64,000 bases of DNA from an uncultured Ferrovum sp. Lineage in GTDB: Bacteria > Pseudomonadota > Gammaproteobacteria > Burkholderiales > Ferrovaceae. The translations under genes were made by a program, and so were the position numbers. Positions 36,958 to 45,828 of the stretch are shown piece after piece. Every line of letters starts with the position of its first letter. Positions within the stretch are counted from its first letter, which is position 1. A model generated the notes under the pieces. It saw only the letters and a program-made list of their open reading frames with translations. It was not told where the DNA came from and made no database searches. The stretch is taken from contig CAIPTD010000081.1 of NCBI GenBank assembly GCA_903867885.1, positions 1 to 64,000 on the forward strand. Reading direction: 5' to 3'.

Positions 36958-38277
36958 TCAAAGGTAATAGAGCAAGTCCTCTCCAGCCACGGGGTTCAGG
37001 CATTCCCGCAGAGCCTTCACTTGCGCTCTGAGCTTTCCTAGCCCCCCATCTGAAATAACGATACTGCAAATCGGTTCACCCGCTTGAAATGTGCGGGGTA
37101 AGATTGGCAAGTCATGACAGCCTGAGGGAAATTGGAAATCGGCTGGAATCGACAACAGGGCACTAGCATAAACGATTGCCATCCCCCTGTTCAAGAGATT
37201 GTGAGAGGCTGGCCACAAAGTGTTGCGATTAGCATGAAAATGAGCGCTATTTAAAGCATCTAAGCCAATGATTGTGTTGAAGTTTGGTAATAAAGGGGTA
37301 GGTTTCGCAGCTCTTAGGCAAGAAATGAGATGCGCCTCAAAGAGTGGGGCTAGAAGAGCGTTGGGGTAAAGGGCAAGGCTGGCAGGGGGCCTGGGATTGA
37401 TTTCGAGCAGCCACAAGGTTGCACCATCCCAGATCGCATCTAGGCCATTGAGCCCTACTAAGCCAAATTGACGACAAATTGAATGGCAAGCGTTTGCAAG
37501 TGATATGCATGCTGGCTCTGGAATATCGGCATCTACTACCAAGCCCCCAAATCTAAATGGCCTTTCTGATGAGGGGGCAAGATACTGCCTATGTATAGAC
37601 AGGACAACGCACTCAGGGCCGTTTAAAAAAAGCGCTGAAAGGGCAATGCCCTCAACATATTGTTGGGCATAAAACGGTGCTTTAAGTTGGATCGCCTCGT
37701 CGAATGAAACAACTTCGATGTGTGCGCCACCTGAGGCGCCCATCGTTTTTTTGAGCCACTGCGGGATCGCCTTGCGCGAAGGGGAATTGCGCGAAGGGGA
37801 ATTGCATGAAGTGGTATCTGTTGCTTCATCACTGTTGTCGGCGTTGGATTGCCTATCCCTTAGATGAGAGAAGGGTGGCAATAAAGCTGGGGTGGATAAA
37901 CCAAGCTGCAGACATCTCCGATAAAACACTACGGGATCTTTGCAGCATGTCACGCACTGTGCTTGATTTCCTAGTATCCCGCCTAGCAGATTGAGCTTAT
38001 CGAGTGTATCAGGTGAGGATTCAAATCCGGTTGTAGTGACAACCAAACCTGATGGATTAAGCGCTTTCCAGTCTTGAACAAGCGGTATGAGTGCTGAGTG
38101 AGCGGGTAAAAAAGGGGCTTCTTTTGTGTCGGGCACCAGGCCAACATACCGCGCAGCCAGACGTGTATCCATGTCGCCAAAGCAATCGAATACATCAACG
38201 GTATACCCTGCTTGTTTGAGGGCCTGTGCTGCGATTCGACCACTGCTACCAACCACCAAGATCGGTGCAGCAGTCAA
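36958..38277 (-). CDS. ATP-grasp protein of the H4MPT gene set (COG2232 type)
   Basis: 439 aa. An N-terminal Rossmann-like part (ILVVGSSGRIAAQALKQAGY) is followed by an ATP-grasp domain with KKTMGASGGAHI (about 178-189), GLNGLDAIWDG and LLEINPRPPASLALY (about 295-309). Related to carboligases near biotin carboxylase; present in most H4MPT islands with unknown step. A Ser/Asn/Asp-rich insert (about 143-172) carries a 15-base tandem repeat. It begins 16 bases after the mtdB stop. Confidence 0.83.
   Translation of the reverse strand: MTAAPILVVGSSGRIAAQALKQAGYTVDVFDCFGDMDTRLAARYVGLVPDTKEAPFLPAHSALIPLVQDWKALNPSGLVVTTTGFESSPDTLDKLNLLGGILGNQAQCVTCCKDPVVFYRRCLQLGLSTPALLPPFSHLRDRQSNADNSDEATDTTSCNSPSRNSPSRKAIPQWLKKTMGASGGAHIEVVSFDEAIQLKAPFYAQQYVEGIALSALFLNGPECVVLSIHRQYLAPSSERPFRFGGLVVDADIPEPACISLANACHSICRQFGLVGLNGLDAIWDGATLWLLEINPRPPASLALYPNALLAPLFEAHLISCLRAAKPTPLLPNFNTIIGLDALNSAHFHANRNTLWPASHNLLNRGMAIVYASALLSIPADFQFPSGCHDLPILPRTFQAGEPICSIVISDGGLGKLRAQVKALRECLNPVAGEDLLYYL
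37772..37801 (-). repeat. Two 15-bp tandem repeats inside the COG2232-type gene
   Basis: TTGCGCGAAGGGGAA occurs twice in a row (37772-37786, 37787-37801), with the start of a third diverged copy. In the protein it gives NSPSR repeated. In frame, so only lengthens a low-complexity linker. Confidence 0.9.
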
Positions 38278-38293
38278 TCGGGATTGAGCCAGG

Positions 38294-39202
38294 TTAGAGC
38301 TCAGCTACCCGCTCCCGGGCAAACTGGAAGGCGTCACGGAAATCTAGATAGACCGGCTTATCAGAATTCAACATGCGCTCAAACATGCCATGCATCACTT
38401 GGTATTTGATGTTACCCACAGCTAAGGGGCCAATTCCAACAGCATGACCTGAGCCAGAGGGCATTGGAACGCCTTGATCGGTAAGCGAGATTCCGGCGAT
38501 GCCTGCAGGAGGAACCGCATTCAAATCAGCAGCAACTTTAAGGTGCTTGCACCCTTCTAATTGTTTGGCTGAGGCCACTTGTACTCCGGCCTTTGCTGCG
38601 CCCAATACGATCTCTGCACTTTCAAGTAATTCTTCAATTTTAGCGACGTCGCTCATATCAGCGGCTTCGGTGTTTGCACCGTAATGGGCATTGATGGTTT
38701 CTGCAGCAATGCGGGCCCTAGCCAAACCCGCATGCGAGGCCACGCGCACCCTTGCACCTGCAGTTGACGCCAAGACCGCAGCTGCAGAACCTACTGGGCC
38801 TGTGCCGCCAAGCAATACCACATCACGTCCTTCTAATTCCTGATTGAAATGCTTACGCAGCTGATGTTCAACCGAAGCCACCATTGCGGCTGCAGTGGTA
38901 AATGCGCCAGAAGGGTCGGCAAATACACTGACTTCAAACGGAGGCACCATTGCGCGCTTAACCATATCCATCATGTCATAAGCCAACCCAATATCGCGCC
39001 CACCTAAGAAAATACCCGTGCGTTTTACTCCGGTTGGGCCGCGAGAAAAAATGGCGTCTTGGGTGTAGCCGGTGACTTGATCTAATGTGATTCCGGTGTA
39101 AGGTGTGACTACCTGAAAGCCTGCGTCATACGCCATGTTAACGTCAAACGGGCTGACGTTAGGGCTGGGGGTCAACATGTGCAATATATATAGTTTTTCC
39201 AT
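38294..39202 (-). CDS. mtdB: NAD(P)-dependent methylene-H4MPT dehydrogenase
   Basis: Oxidises methylene-H4MPT to methenyl-H4MPT. 302 aa with Rossmann loop LLGGTGPVGSAAAVL (about 131-145) and the MtdA/MtdB N-terminal domain (KLYILHMLTPSPNVSPFDVNMAYDAG-like). In an H4MPT island beside mch it is taken as MtdB rather than the methylene-H4F enzyme MtdA. Between mptG and an ATP-grasp gene, all closely spaced. Confidence 0.93.
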   Translation of the reverse strand: MEKLYILHMLTPSPNVSPFDVNMAYDAGFQVVTPYTGITLDQVTGYTQDAIFSRGPTGVKRTGIFLGGRDIGLAYDMMDMVKRAMVPPFEVSVFADPSGAFTTAAAMVASVEHQLRKHFNQELEGRDVVLLGGTGPVGSAAAVLASTAGARVRVASHAGLARARIAAETINAHYGANTEAADMSDVAKIEELLESAEIVLGAAKAGVQVASAKQLEGCKHLKVAADLNAVPPAGIAGISLTDQGVPMPSGSGHAVGIGPLAVGNIKYQVMHGMFERMLNSDKPVYLDFRDAFQFARERVAEL

Positions 39203-39231
39203 GAATGGAGAGCTCGTAAAGTTAAAAAAAT

Positions 39232-40323
39232 CTACTCAGGCGCATACCATTGTGCACCTTGATGATTGGCTTCGGTGACTTCAATATGTAGCCCGGGTAA
39301 TGCAAGGTCATGCGTGCGTTGCGCCCACTCCTGAGCGGTCGTTGCATCGGGTGCGATGACAAAACCCGTTGGCCCCCAAGAACTTTGTCCTCGGCATTGC
39401 GCCCCAATAGAACCTAAAAAGTCGAGTGCCAGGCTTACTTTCTGGCTGGTAAATCGGCCGCCTTGGGCAGGCGCAAAATGGTCACCTACCGTTTCCTGTA
39501 ACTCTGTAATTGCAAGACCAAAGGGAGCTAAATCTGCTTCAGCAATGGCGGGTAGCGCACGCATCATCGTGATGTGGCAAAGCCTTGCAGCGAGCGCCTC
39601 AGGGAATACGGGAAGATGCTTAAATGCTTCGGTCTCTGCTTTACCATGCAATCCTTGATGCTCTGGATCCATCAATAAAACAATCCGCCATGCTGAAGGA
39701 AAGGCAATGCGCGCTAATAATGGCGGCGGTTCATCATTCTTACCTCTCCCGCCATCTAAAATAAATCCACCCGATTCAAATGCACCGATGCCAATACCCG
39801 AACGATTGCCGCGATCAAGCGCGGCGGCCAATTCACGGGGGCAGAGCGGCCTGCCATGCAGTTGAGACACAACGCTGCCCAACGCAAGTGCGAGCTGCGT
39901 TCCTGAACCTAAACCAGAATGGCTGGGAATCGTTCGCAGAAGTGTGATCTCTACGTTGTGATGGAAGCCAAACAAACAGGCAAGTTGGCCAAGCAGTTTT
40001 TCAATACGCGCCCGCTGTGATTCTTGTAAGTTTGAACCTACAACTTTGGTTTGGTTTGCAAGACGACCTTCTATTTGCAGAGAGGGGTTCGCAAGGCTTA
40101 CACCCACAGATCCAAAGCGTCGCCCCAGATGACCGCCCATATCCAGAAAGCCCAAATGAAGTCTTGAGGGAGCGATCAAGCCAAGTTGTAAGGCTTGTTC
40201 AGATCCGTTTTTCATGAATTCTTTAGATTGAGATCGGTTTAGTGCTGAGGATGATCCGCCGAGATCATCAGAGGAGAGCGGTGAGGAAGGATCAGTAATA
40301 GAAGTCATCATAGGGCGAATCAC
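39232..40323 (-). CDS. mptG: Beta-ribofuranosylaminobenzene 5'-phosphate synthase (GHMP fold)
   Basis: First committed step of methanopterin synthesis: 4-aminobenzoate-type substrate plus PRPP. The GHMP-kinase-like glycine loop IPSHSGLGSGTQLALALG lies near residues 135-152, and PSRLHLGFLDMGG near 52-64. The longest reading starts at GTG 40323, two bases after the exbD stop; ATG 40311 and ATG 40215 are alternatives. ATG 40215 would remove a Ser-rich stretch of 36 residues and bring the protein nearer to the usual start, so the N-terminus is uncertain. Archaeal naming is used for the symbol. Confidence 0.87.
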   Translation of the reverse strand: MIRPMMTSITDPSSPLSSDDLGGSSSALNRSQSKEFMKNGSEQALQLGLIAPSRLHLGFLDMGGHLGRRFGSVGVSLANPSLQIEGRLANQTKVVGSNLQESQRARIEKLLGQLACLFGFHHNVEITLLRTIPSHSGLGSGTQLALALGSVVSQLHGRPLCPRELAAALDRGNRSGIGIGAFESGGFILDGGRGKNDEPPPLLARIAFPSAWRIVLLMDPEHQGLHGKAETEAFKHLPVFPEALAARLCHITMMRALPAIAEADLAPFGLAITELQETVGDHFAPAQGGRFTSQKVSLALDFLGSIGAQCRGQSSWGPTGFVIAPDATTAQEWAQRTHDLALPGLHIEVTEANHQGAQWYAPE

Positions 40324-40325
40324 AA

Positions 40326-40754
40326 TTAGCGGACGGCGTCCATAAATTGCTCATTACCGGTGAGCCCAATTTTACTTATTCCTATTCTTTGGGCTGCGGC
40401 TAACACCCTGGCTACATGCTCATAGGCCACATCTTTATTCGGTCTAAGATGGACTTCATCTTGATCTGACTGTTGTGAAACCACCTTGAACTTAGTTTCA
40501 ACTGCGGCTTGATCATCGAGTAATTGACCGTTCCAGAATATCTGACCACGTGCATCGATATCTAATGTCACCACTACGGGATCATGATGCACAGGTGGCG
40601 CGCCTTGGGGCATGTTGAGCTTTACAGCGTGGGTTTGAATGGGGATGGTGATAATCAGCATCACCAAGAGCACGAGCATCACGTCAATCAGGGGCGTGGT
40701 ATTGATTTCCATCAATACCTCATCTTCTTTTTGAGAACCGGTATTCATTGCCAT
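40326..40754 (-). CDS. exbD: Biopolymer transport protein ExbD (copy 1)
   Basis: 142 aa bitopic inner-membrane protein; Asp in NTTPLIDVMLVLLVM is the proton-path residue of ExbD/TolR proteins, followed by a periplasmic domain. Works with ExbB to energise TonB. Third in tonB-exbB-exbD-exbD; AAAGGAA precedes the ATG. Its stop is almost fused to mptG, tying the TonB genes to the H4MPT unit. Confidence 0.92.
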   Translation of the reverse strand: MAMNTGSQKEDEVLMEINTTPLIDVMLVLLVMLIITIPIQTHAVKLNMPQGAPPVHHDPVVVTLDIDARGQIFWNGQLLDDQAAVETKFKVVSQQSDQDEVHLRPNKDVAYEHVARVLAAAQRIGISKIGLTGNEQFMDAVR

Positions 40755-40780
40755 GCTTGGATTCCTTTGGGTCTGAGCGA

Positions 40781-41233
40781 TTAGGGACTAGAGCGCACAG
40801 GCGGTTCGGTAATGAAGCCCACTTTGCCAATCCCCGCTTGTTGGCAGGCGACCACCACTTTGCCTATGGCTTCATAACGTGTTTTTTGATCACCCCGAAT
40901 ATGCACCTCGGGCTGTGGTTTTTTGACTGCCTCAACTTTGAGTTTTTCTACCAGATCGCGGTGACTTGTGATGGGGTTTTGATTCCAGAATACATCCCCG
41001 TTTTCAGTTACTGATAACAAAATATTATCTGGATTGGTTTGAGTTGGGGTGTTCACCTCTTTGGGTAACTTAACCGGAATGGTATGGGTTACGACTGGGA
41101 TGGTGATCAGAAAAATAATCAACAAAACAAGCATGACATCGACCAAAGGCGTGGTGTTGATCGTACTCAACACCTCATCCTCGTCTTCCTGACTTGGGTC
41201 ATTGATGCCGCGTGGACTAATAGAAAGAGACAT
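40781..41233 (-). CDS. exbD: Biopolymer transport protein ExbD (copy 2)
   Basis: 150 aa; a diverged ExbD paralogue with NTTPLVDVMLVLLIIFL as membrane helix with its Asp, and an N-terminal acidic stretch (QEDEDEV). Tandem ExbD copies are known in several Beta- and Gammaproteobacteria, where the two are not always interchangeable. Follows exbB by 14 bases. Confidence 0.92.
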   Translation of the reverse strand: MSLSISPRGINDPSQEDEDEVLSTINTTPLVDVMLVLLIIFLITIPVVTHTIPVKLPKEVNTPTQTNPDNILLSVTENGDVFWNQNPITSHRDLVEKLKVEAVKKPQPEVHIRGDQKTRYEAIGKVVVACQQAGIGKVGFITEPPVRSSP

Positions 41234-41247
41234 GCGTGCGCCTTTTC

Positions 41248-41931
41248 TTAGTCGCGTGCGCCCGGGCGCATACCTGCGATCAGAACTGAATGAACATCCG
41301 CACCGAAACTACGAACCCGTTCTAGTATGGTTTTATTGCGACGAACAAGCCAGTTGTAACCCAGCACGGCAGGAACAGCGACAGCTAAACCAATTGCGGT
41401 CATGATGAGGGCTTCGCCAACCGGGCCTGCAACCTTGTCAATAGAGGCTTGCCCAGCAATACCGATGGCGGTAAGCGCGTGATAAATACCCCAAACGGTT
41501 CCAAACAAACCAACGAAAGGGGCAGTGGAACTGACCGTAGCCAAGAATGTCAGGCCATTTTGCATGCGCCCTGCCACCAAATCCACAGCGCGTTGAATGC
41601 TCATCGTCACCCAAGTGTGGCGATCAATCGCTTCGATTAATTTGCCTTCATGATGCGCATTGGCGGATAAGCCAGATTCTGCGATGAAGCGGAAGGGACT
41701 TTCTTCGCTCAGTGCCTGAGTGCCTGCTGCAACTGAAGCTGCTGACCAAAATAATTCTCGTACCTCAGCGCTCTGCTTCATTGCTTTAGATTGCTCAATC
41801 AACTTGGTGATCAAGATATACCAAGTCCCTAGTGACATGATCACCAGTGCGATCAAGGTTCCATGGGTAACAAAGTCTCCCCCGTTCCAAAGGGCTTCCA
41901 AACCATAAGGGTTAGTTACTGTAATTTCCAT
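41248..41931 (-). CDS. exbB: Biopolymer transport protein ExbB
   Basis: MotA/TolQ/ExbB-family proton channel, 227 aa, three transmembrane helices; the conserved TAPFVGLFGTVWGIYHAL (about 137-154) and GEALIMTAIGLAVAVPAVLGYN motifs are present. ATG 41931 with a strong GGAGG is chosen over a frame extending 56 codons into tonB. TolQ at 60949-61641 is the separate Tol-system paralogue. Confidence 0.94.
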   Translation of the reverse strand: MEITVTNPYGLEALWNGGDFVTHGTLIALVIMSLGTWYILITKLIEQSKAMKQSAEVRELFWSAASVAAGTQALSEESPFRFIAESGLSANAHHEGKLIEAIDRHTWVTMSIQRAVDLVAGRMQNGLTFLATVSSTAPFVGLFGTVWGIYHALTAIGIAGQASIDKVAGPVGEALIMTAIGLAVAVPAVLGYNWLVRRNKTILERVRSFGADVHSVLIAGMRPGARD

Positions 41932-41953
41932 GACACCTCCAAAGTGTGTTGCA

Positions 41954-42643
41954 TTATTCGGCGTGGAATTCGATGACTTGATCGACTTCGAATTCGTCTT
42001 CACCTTTTTCAAAACGGAATTTTTGCACGTACTCGCTTGCCGCACGATCAAAAATTTTCTTGGGTTGCGCATCGCGCACAACCACATTGATGACTTCACC
42101 TGCGGGACTAATGGTTAATCGCAGCGAGACCCGACCGCTGATTCCTTCGCGGCGAGCGCGAGGGGGGTAGTTGGTGAGCAGTTCTTCAACAGGGGGGCGA
42201 TAGATGGGGTTCACGCCTGCCCGGAGTCGGGGCTTAGGTGCAGCAGGTGCTGGCTTAGCATTGATGACCTCAGCGGGTTTTTGAATGGACAAGGGGGCTT
42301 GCTCTGGTGCTTTTTCGGCTACCACAGCAGTGATAGTGTTTTGGGCAGGCACTGGGGTTTGTAACTTGATCTCGGGGGGTGGCACAAACGCGGGAGGAGG
42401 TGCAACAGGTTTGGCAGGCGGGGTTTGGGGTGGAGTCGGAGGGGTTGGGGGCAAGGGCGGGGGCGGTTTGAGTGCCTCAATGATGGTGGCCTCAACGGGA
42501 GGACGAATTACCTCAATGACTTTGCGACCTAGTCCAGACACCAATCCATAAACCAATAAGATGTGAAGAAGGGCCGCAATGACAAGCGCTGCTGTGCGCC
42601 TTGCGTTTGGTTGGGTGTCCAGGTAACGATGGCTTTGCTGCAT
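41954..42643 (-). CDS. tonB: TonB energy-transducing protein
   Basis: 229 aa: N-terminal membrane anchor (about 17-38), a Pro-rich periplasmic spacer (about 55-105, PPPPLPPTPPTPP), and the C-terminal TonB domain with YPPRARREGISGRV (about 150-163). Transmits proton motive force to outer-membrane receptors for metal chelates or vitamins. It is the first gene of the minus-strand unit; no TonB-dependent receptor lies in the window, so the cargo is unknown. Confidence 0.93.
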   Translation of the reverse strand: MQQSHRYLDTQPNARRTAALVIAALLHILLVYGLVSGLGRKVIEVIRPPVEATIIEALKPPPPLPPTPPTPPQTPPAKPVAPPPAFVPPPEIKLQTPVPAQNTITAVVAEKAPEQAPLSIQKPAEVINAKPAPAAPKPRLRAGVNPIYRPPVEELLTNYPPRARREGISGRVSLRLTISPAGEVINVVVRDAQPKKIFDRAASEYVQKFRFEKGEDEFEVDQVIEFHAE

Positions 42644-42670
42644 GAAAGGGGCGTTGTATGGCTTTTAGTG

Positions 42671-42699
42671 TTAGCTTTCAATTATACGACATAAGCTAA
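42671..42699 (-). promoter_or_regulatory. Candidate tonB promoter -10 inside a 7-bp dyad
   Basis: On the minus strand a perfect TATAAT lies at 42686-42681. It is framed by TTAGCTT (42671-42677) and AAGCTAA (42693-42699), exact inverted copies 15 bases apart, so a repressor bound there would cover the -10. No good -35 is seen. Expected start near 42674, about 30 bases before the tonB ATG. Confidence 0.5.
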
Positions 42700-42832
42700 T
42701 CCTTATATTGAAGCCTGACACCCCGAGTAAAGTGACTGTGCAACTGAGTTCAGTGGATCGTGATCCGCAATAAATTTGAAATTCCCCTGCCGCTGCGAGT
42801 ATGGTGCGCTTATAAAATTGTTTGGAGTCTTC

Positions 42833-44158
42833 ATGGCAACCGCTTCTTTAACTGATATTGCATGCCCTTTTTGTGGACTTGCTTGCGATGATTTAAGCTT
42901 GAATGAATCATCTGGAACACTCACCGCATCGGGAGGTGCCTGTTCCCGCGCGCAGTCCGTCTTTCAAAAAATTGGATCTGTTCGGTCGGACGCAGCTTCT
43001 AGTTGGATTGACGGCAAACCCGTTACCTTAGAGCAGGCTATGACCAAAGCCATTGAACTGATCGCCTCAGCTCAAGCACCTTTATTTGGGGGGTTGGCTA
43101 CGGATGTATTGGGCATGCGCGGTTTGATGGAGCTTGCTGATCGTACCGGTGCCATCCTTGATCATATGAATTCAGAGTCTAAGCTCAGAAATTTGCGAAC
43201 AGTACAGGATGCCGGTTGGATCACCACTACCCTGTCTGAGGTTCGCAATCGTGCAGATGTGATTGTGTGTTTTGGTACGGATGTCTCCTCCCGCTTCCCC
43301 CGTTTTTTTGAGCGTTGCGTATGGGTTGAAAAGCCTATGTTTTTGGAAGACAGCGAACATCGCCAAGTCATCCTCATCGGTGAGCCAAAAAATTTAGCTT
43401 CAGCAATCTCACCTAAAGGGCAGCAGCCCGAGGTCATTGCTATTGCTCAGGATCGCTTAGCTGAAGCCGCAGCCTTGATGCGGGGATTAGTAGCAGGCTC
43501 ATTACCGAACAAGATTAAAACCGATCTTCCTTTTGAAGCACTACAAAGCGTGGCAGAACGTCTTCAAGCGGCACACTATGGTGTGATTGTCTGGGCAGCG
43601 GCAGATTTGGATTGGTCCCACGCGGAGCTCACCATTCAGGCCCTGACTGCCATGATTGGAACACTGAATAACACCACGCGCTGTGCAGGAATGCCCTTGG
43701 GTGGTTCGGACGGAGACTTTTCAAGCGATGCCGTCATGCTCTGGCAATCTGGTTACCCCTTCCGCACGAGTCTTGCATCCGGAACAAGCCAATATGATCC
43801 CGTGATGCACTCTACTGAACGTATTGTGGCAGAGGGCGAAACAGATTGTGTTTTGTGGGTGGCAGGCTTAGATCCTGATCGAATACAAGTGCCCAATTTG
43901 CGTGCGGTCACCTCACGTCACTCAGCATCTGCTAAAGGATGTCCAATGATTGCGCTGACTTCAGCAGGGGCTGATCTGGTTTCTGAAGCTGCGGTTCAAA
44001 TCACCGTGGCCACCCCAGGAGTGGATACCCATGGTTACCTATTCCGAGCAGACAAAGTGGTCACACTTCCGCTGCGTAAAGCCATTCAACGTTCATACCC
44101 TACTGTTGCAGAGATTGCTCAGCATATTTTAGTCGGGCTGGGAGACAAAGCATGCTGA
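42833..44158 (+). CDS. fhcB: Formyltransferase/hydrolase complex subunit FhcB
   Basis: 441 aa homologue of formylmethanofuran dehydrogenase subunit B. In methylotrophs it belongs to the FhcABCD complex, which hydrolyses the formyl carrier to formate. The N-terminal CPFCGLACDDLSL cysteines are visible. I start at ATG 42833 with GGAG five bases upstream. The 189-base gap to tonB holds divergent promoters; TATAAA at 42811 is a weak -10 candidate. Overlaps fhcA by seven bases. Confidence 0.93.
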   Translation: MATASLTDIACPFCGLACDDLSLNESSGTLTASGGACSRAQSVFQKIGSVRSDAASSWIDGKPVTLEQAMTKAIELIASAQAPLFGGLATDVLGMRGLMELADRTGAILDHMNSESKLRNLRTVQDAGWITTTLSEVRNRADVIVCFGTDVSSRFPRFFERCVWVEKPMFLEDSEHRQVILIGEPKNLASAISPKGQQPEVIAIAQDRLAEAAALMRGLVAGSLPNKIKTDLPFEALQSVAERLQAAHYGVIVWAAADLDWSHAELTIQALTAMIGTLNNTTRCAGMPLGGSDGDFSSDAVMLWQSGYPFRTSLASGTSQYDPVMHSTERIVAEGETDCVLWVAGLDPDRIQVPNLRAVTSRHSASAKGCPMIALTSAGADLVSEAAVQITVATPGVDTHGYLFRADKVVTLPLRKAIQRSYPTVAEIAQHILVGLGDKAC

Positions 44159-45828
44159 CACTTCTTAAGGGCGGAAAAATCGTCGACCCAACACGCAAAC
44201 TTTCTAGCGTATCGGGTGATCTCTTCATGCGGGATGGTTGGATTGTAGAGGGCCCCAATCCCGGGGAGCGGATTGATGAAGAGATCGACATTACGGGTAG
44301 GATTGTTATGGCGGGGGCTATTGATATGCATACGCATATCGGAGGCGGTAAAGTGAATATCGCCAGGAATATGTTGCCCGAAGATCATCGCTTTGATCCT
44401 GTGCATCGGGCTGGTTTATGTCGATCAGGTTGTGGCCATGCAGCTCCCAGTACCCTAACCACGGGATATCGCTATGCTGCGATGGGCTACACAGCGGGTT
44501 TTGAGCCCGCCATGCTGCCGGTAAATGCGCGCCAGGCCCACCTGGAAATGGGCGATACTCCCATTATCGATAAGGGCGCTTATGTGATGTTGGGCAGCGA
44601 TGATTTTCTTTTGCGCTTAATGCGCGAAGGTGCCAGCCAAGAACGTATCAATGATTACGTAGGCTTTACGATTGCTTCCAGTCAAGCTTTGGGATTAAAG
44701 GTGGTGAATCCAGGCGGTATCAGTGACTTTAAATTCAACCGCCGTGCCTTGGATTTAGATGAAGCACACAGTCATTACAACGTGACTGCACGCCAGATTG
44801 TTTATACCTTGGCGCGCGCTTTGCATGAACTCAAGGTGCCGCATCCTCTGCATATTCATGCTTCAAATCTGGGTGTGCCGGGTAATTTCCAAACCACGCT
44901 CGATACGATTACGGGGGCAGAAGGCTTTCCTATTCACCTCACGCATATTCAGTTTCATAGTTATGGTACCGAGGGCGATCGTAAGTTTTCTTCTGAAGCC
45001 GCAAAGATTGCTGAGGCCATTAATAACAATCCGCACGTGAGTGCAGACGTAGGCCAAATCATGTTTGGTCAGACGGTCACTTGCTCAGGTGACAGCATGA
45101 CCCAGCATCGCAATGCAGGGTTTGGTAGTCCCAAGAAAAGCGTCATTATGGATATCGAATGCGATGCAGGTTGTGGGGTCGTACCCTTCAAATACAAAGA
45201 TAAAAACTTTGTGAATGCCTTGCAGTGGGCTGTTGGCTTGGAAATTTTCCTGCGTGTAGAAGACCCATGGAGAATTTTCTTAACGACCGATCATCCTAAC
45301 GGTGCTCCATTTACGAGTTACCCCCACTTGATTCGTTTGTTGATGGATAAAACTTTCCGTAACGATGCACTATCACGAATTAATCCTGATGCTGCAGCCA
45401 TGAGCACATTGGACTCGATCGATCGCGAATACACCTTGGATGAAATCGCAATCATGACGCGTTCTGCTCCGGCCAAGATATTGGGTCTGAAGGATTGCGG
45501 CCATCTTGGTCCTGGTGCACGCGCCGATGTGGTCGTCTATAAAGAAGATTCGGATCCAGAGAAAATGTTTACCGCTCCTGAATACGTATTTAAGAATGGC
45601 ACGATGGTCGCCAAGAATGGCGATATTGTGGCCGTGACCTGGGGGGATGTGCATGTGGTGAAACCCCAGTTTGATCGCAGTATTGAAAAACCCTTAGGCG
45701 AGTATTTCGATCGCCACCTCACTCAGAAGCTCGGTAATTTCAAAATTTCAGATGATGAGATTCGCGATATCACCAATGGCGGGGGACTGCGTGTCCATGC
45801 TTGTGAGCGTGATGGGAGAACAGTATGA
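44152..45828 (+). CDS. fhcA: Formyltransferase/hydrolase complex subunit FhcA
   Basis: 558 aa amidohydrolase-fold subunit that hydrolyses formyl-methanofuran-type carrier to formate. The metal-binding MHTHIGGGKVN (about residues 62-72) and further His residues in IHASNLGVPG and LTHIQFHSYG are in place, as is TTDHPNGAPFTSYP. Overlaps both neighbours, so fhcB-A-D-C are translationally coupled. Confidence 0.96.
   Translation: MLTLLKGGKIVDPTRKLSSVSGDLFMRDGWIVEGPNPGERIDEEIDITGRIVMAGAIDMHTHIGGGKVNIARNMLPEDHRFDPVHRAGLCRSGCGHAAPSTLTTGYRYAAMGYTAGFEPAMLPVNARQAHLEMGDTPIIDKGAYVMLGSDDFLLRLMREGASQERINDYVGFTIASSQALGLKVVNPGGISDFKFNRRALDLDEAHSHYNVTARQIVYTLARALHELKVPHPLHIHASNLGVPGNFQTTLDTITGAEGFPIHLTHIQFHSYGTEGDRKFSSEAAKIAEAINNNPHVSADVGQIMFGQTVTCSGDSMTQHRNAGFGSPKKSVIMDIECDAGCGVVPFKYKDKNFVNALQWAVGLEIFLRVEDPWRIFLTTDHPNGAPFTSYPHLIRLLMDKTFRNDALSRINPDAAAMSTLDSIDREYTLDEIAIMTRSAPAKILGLKDCGHLGPGARADVVVYKEDSDPEKMFTAPEYVFKNGTMVAKNGDIVAVTWGDVHVVKPQFDRSIEKPLGEYFDRHLTQKLGNFKISDDEIRDITNGGGLRVHACERDGRTV

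Noticed and set aside
36860-37069. Short minus-strand frame covering the mch leader gap
   Set aside because: Overlaps the end of the ATP-grasp gene and the hairpins; no ribosome binding site and no conserved pattern.
42755-42766. GGATC-GT-GATCC inverted repeat between tonB and fhcB as an operator
   Set aside because: Short arms, includes two common GATC sites, and not positioned on a recognisable promoter element.
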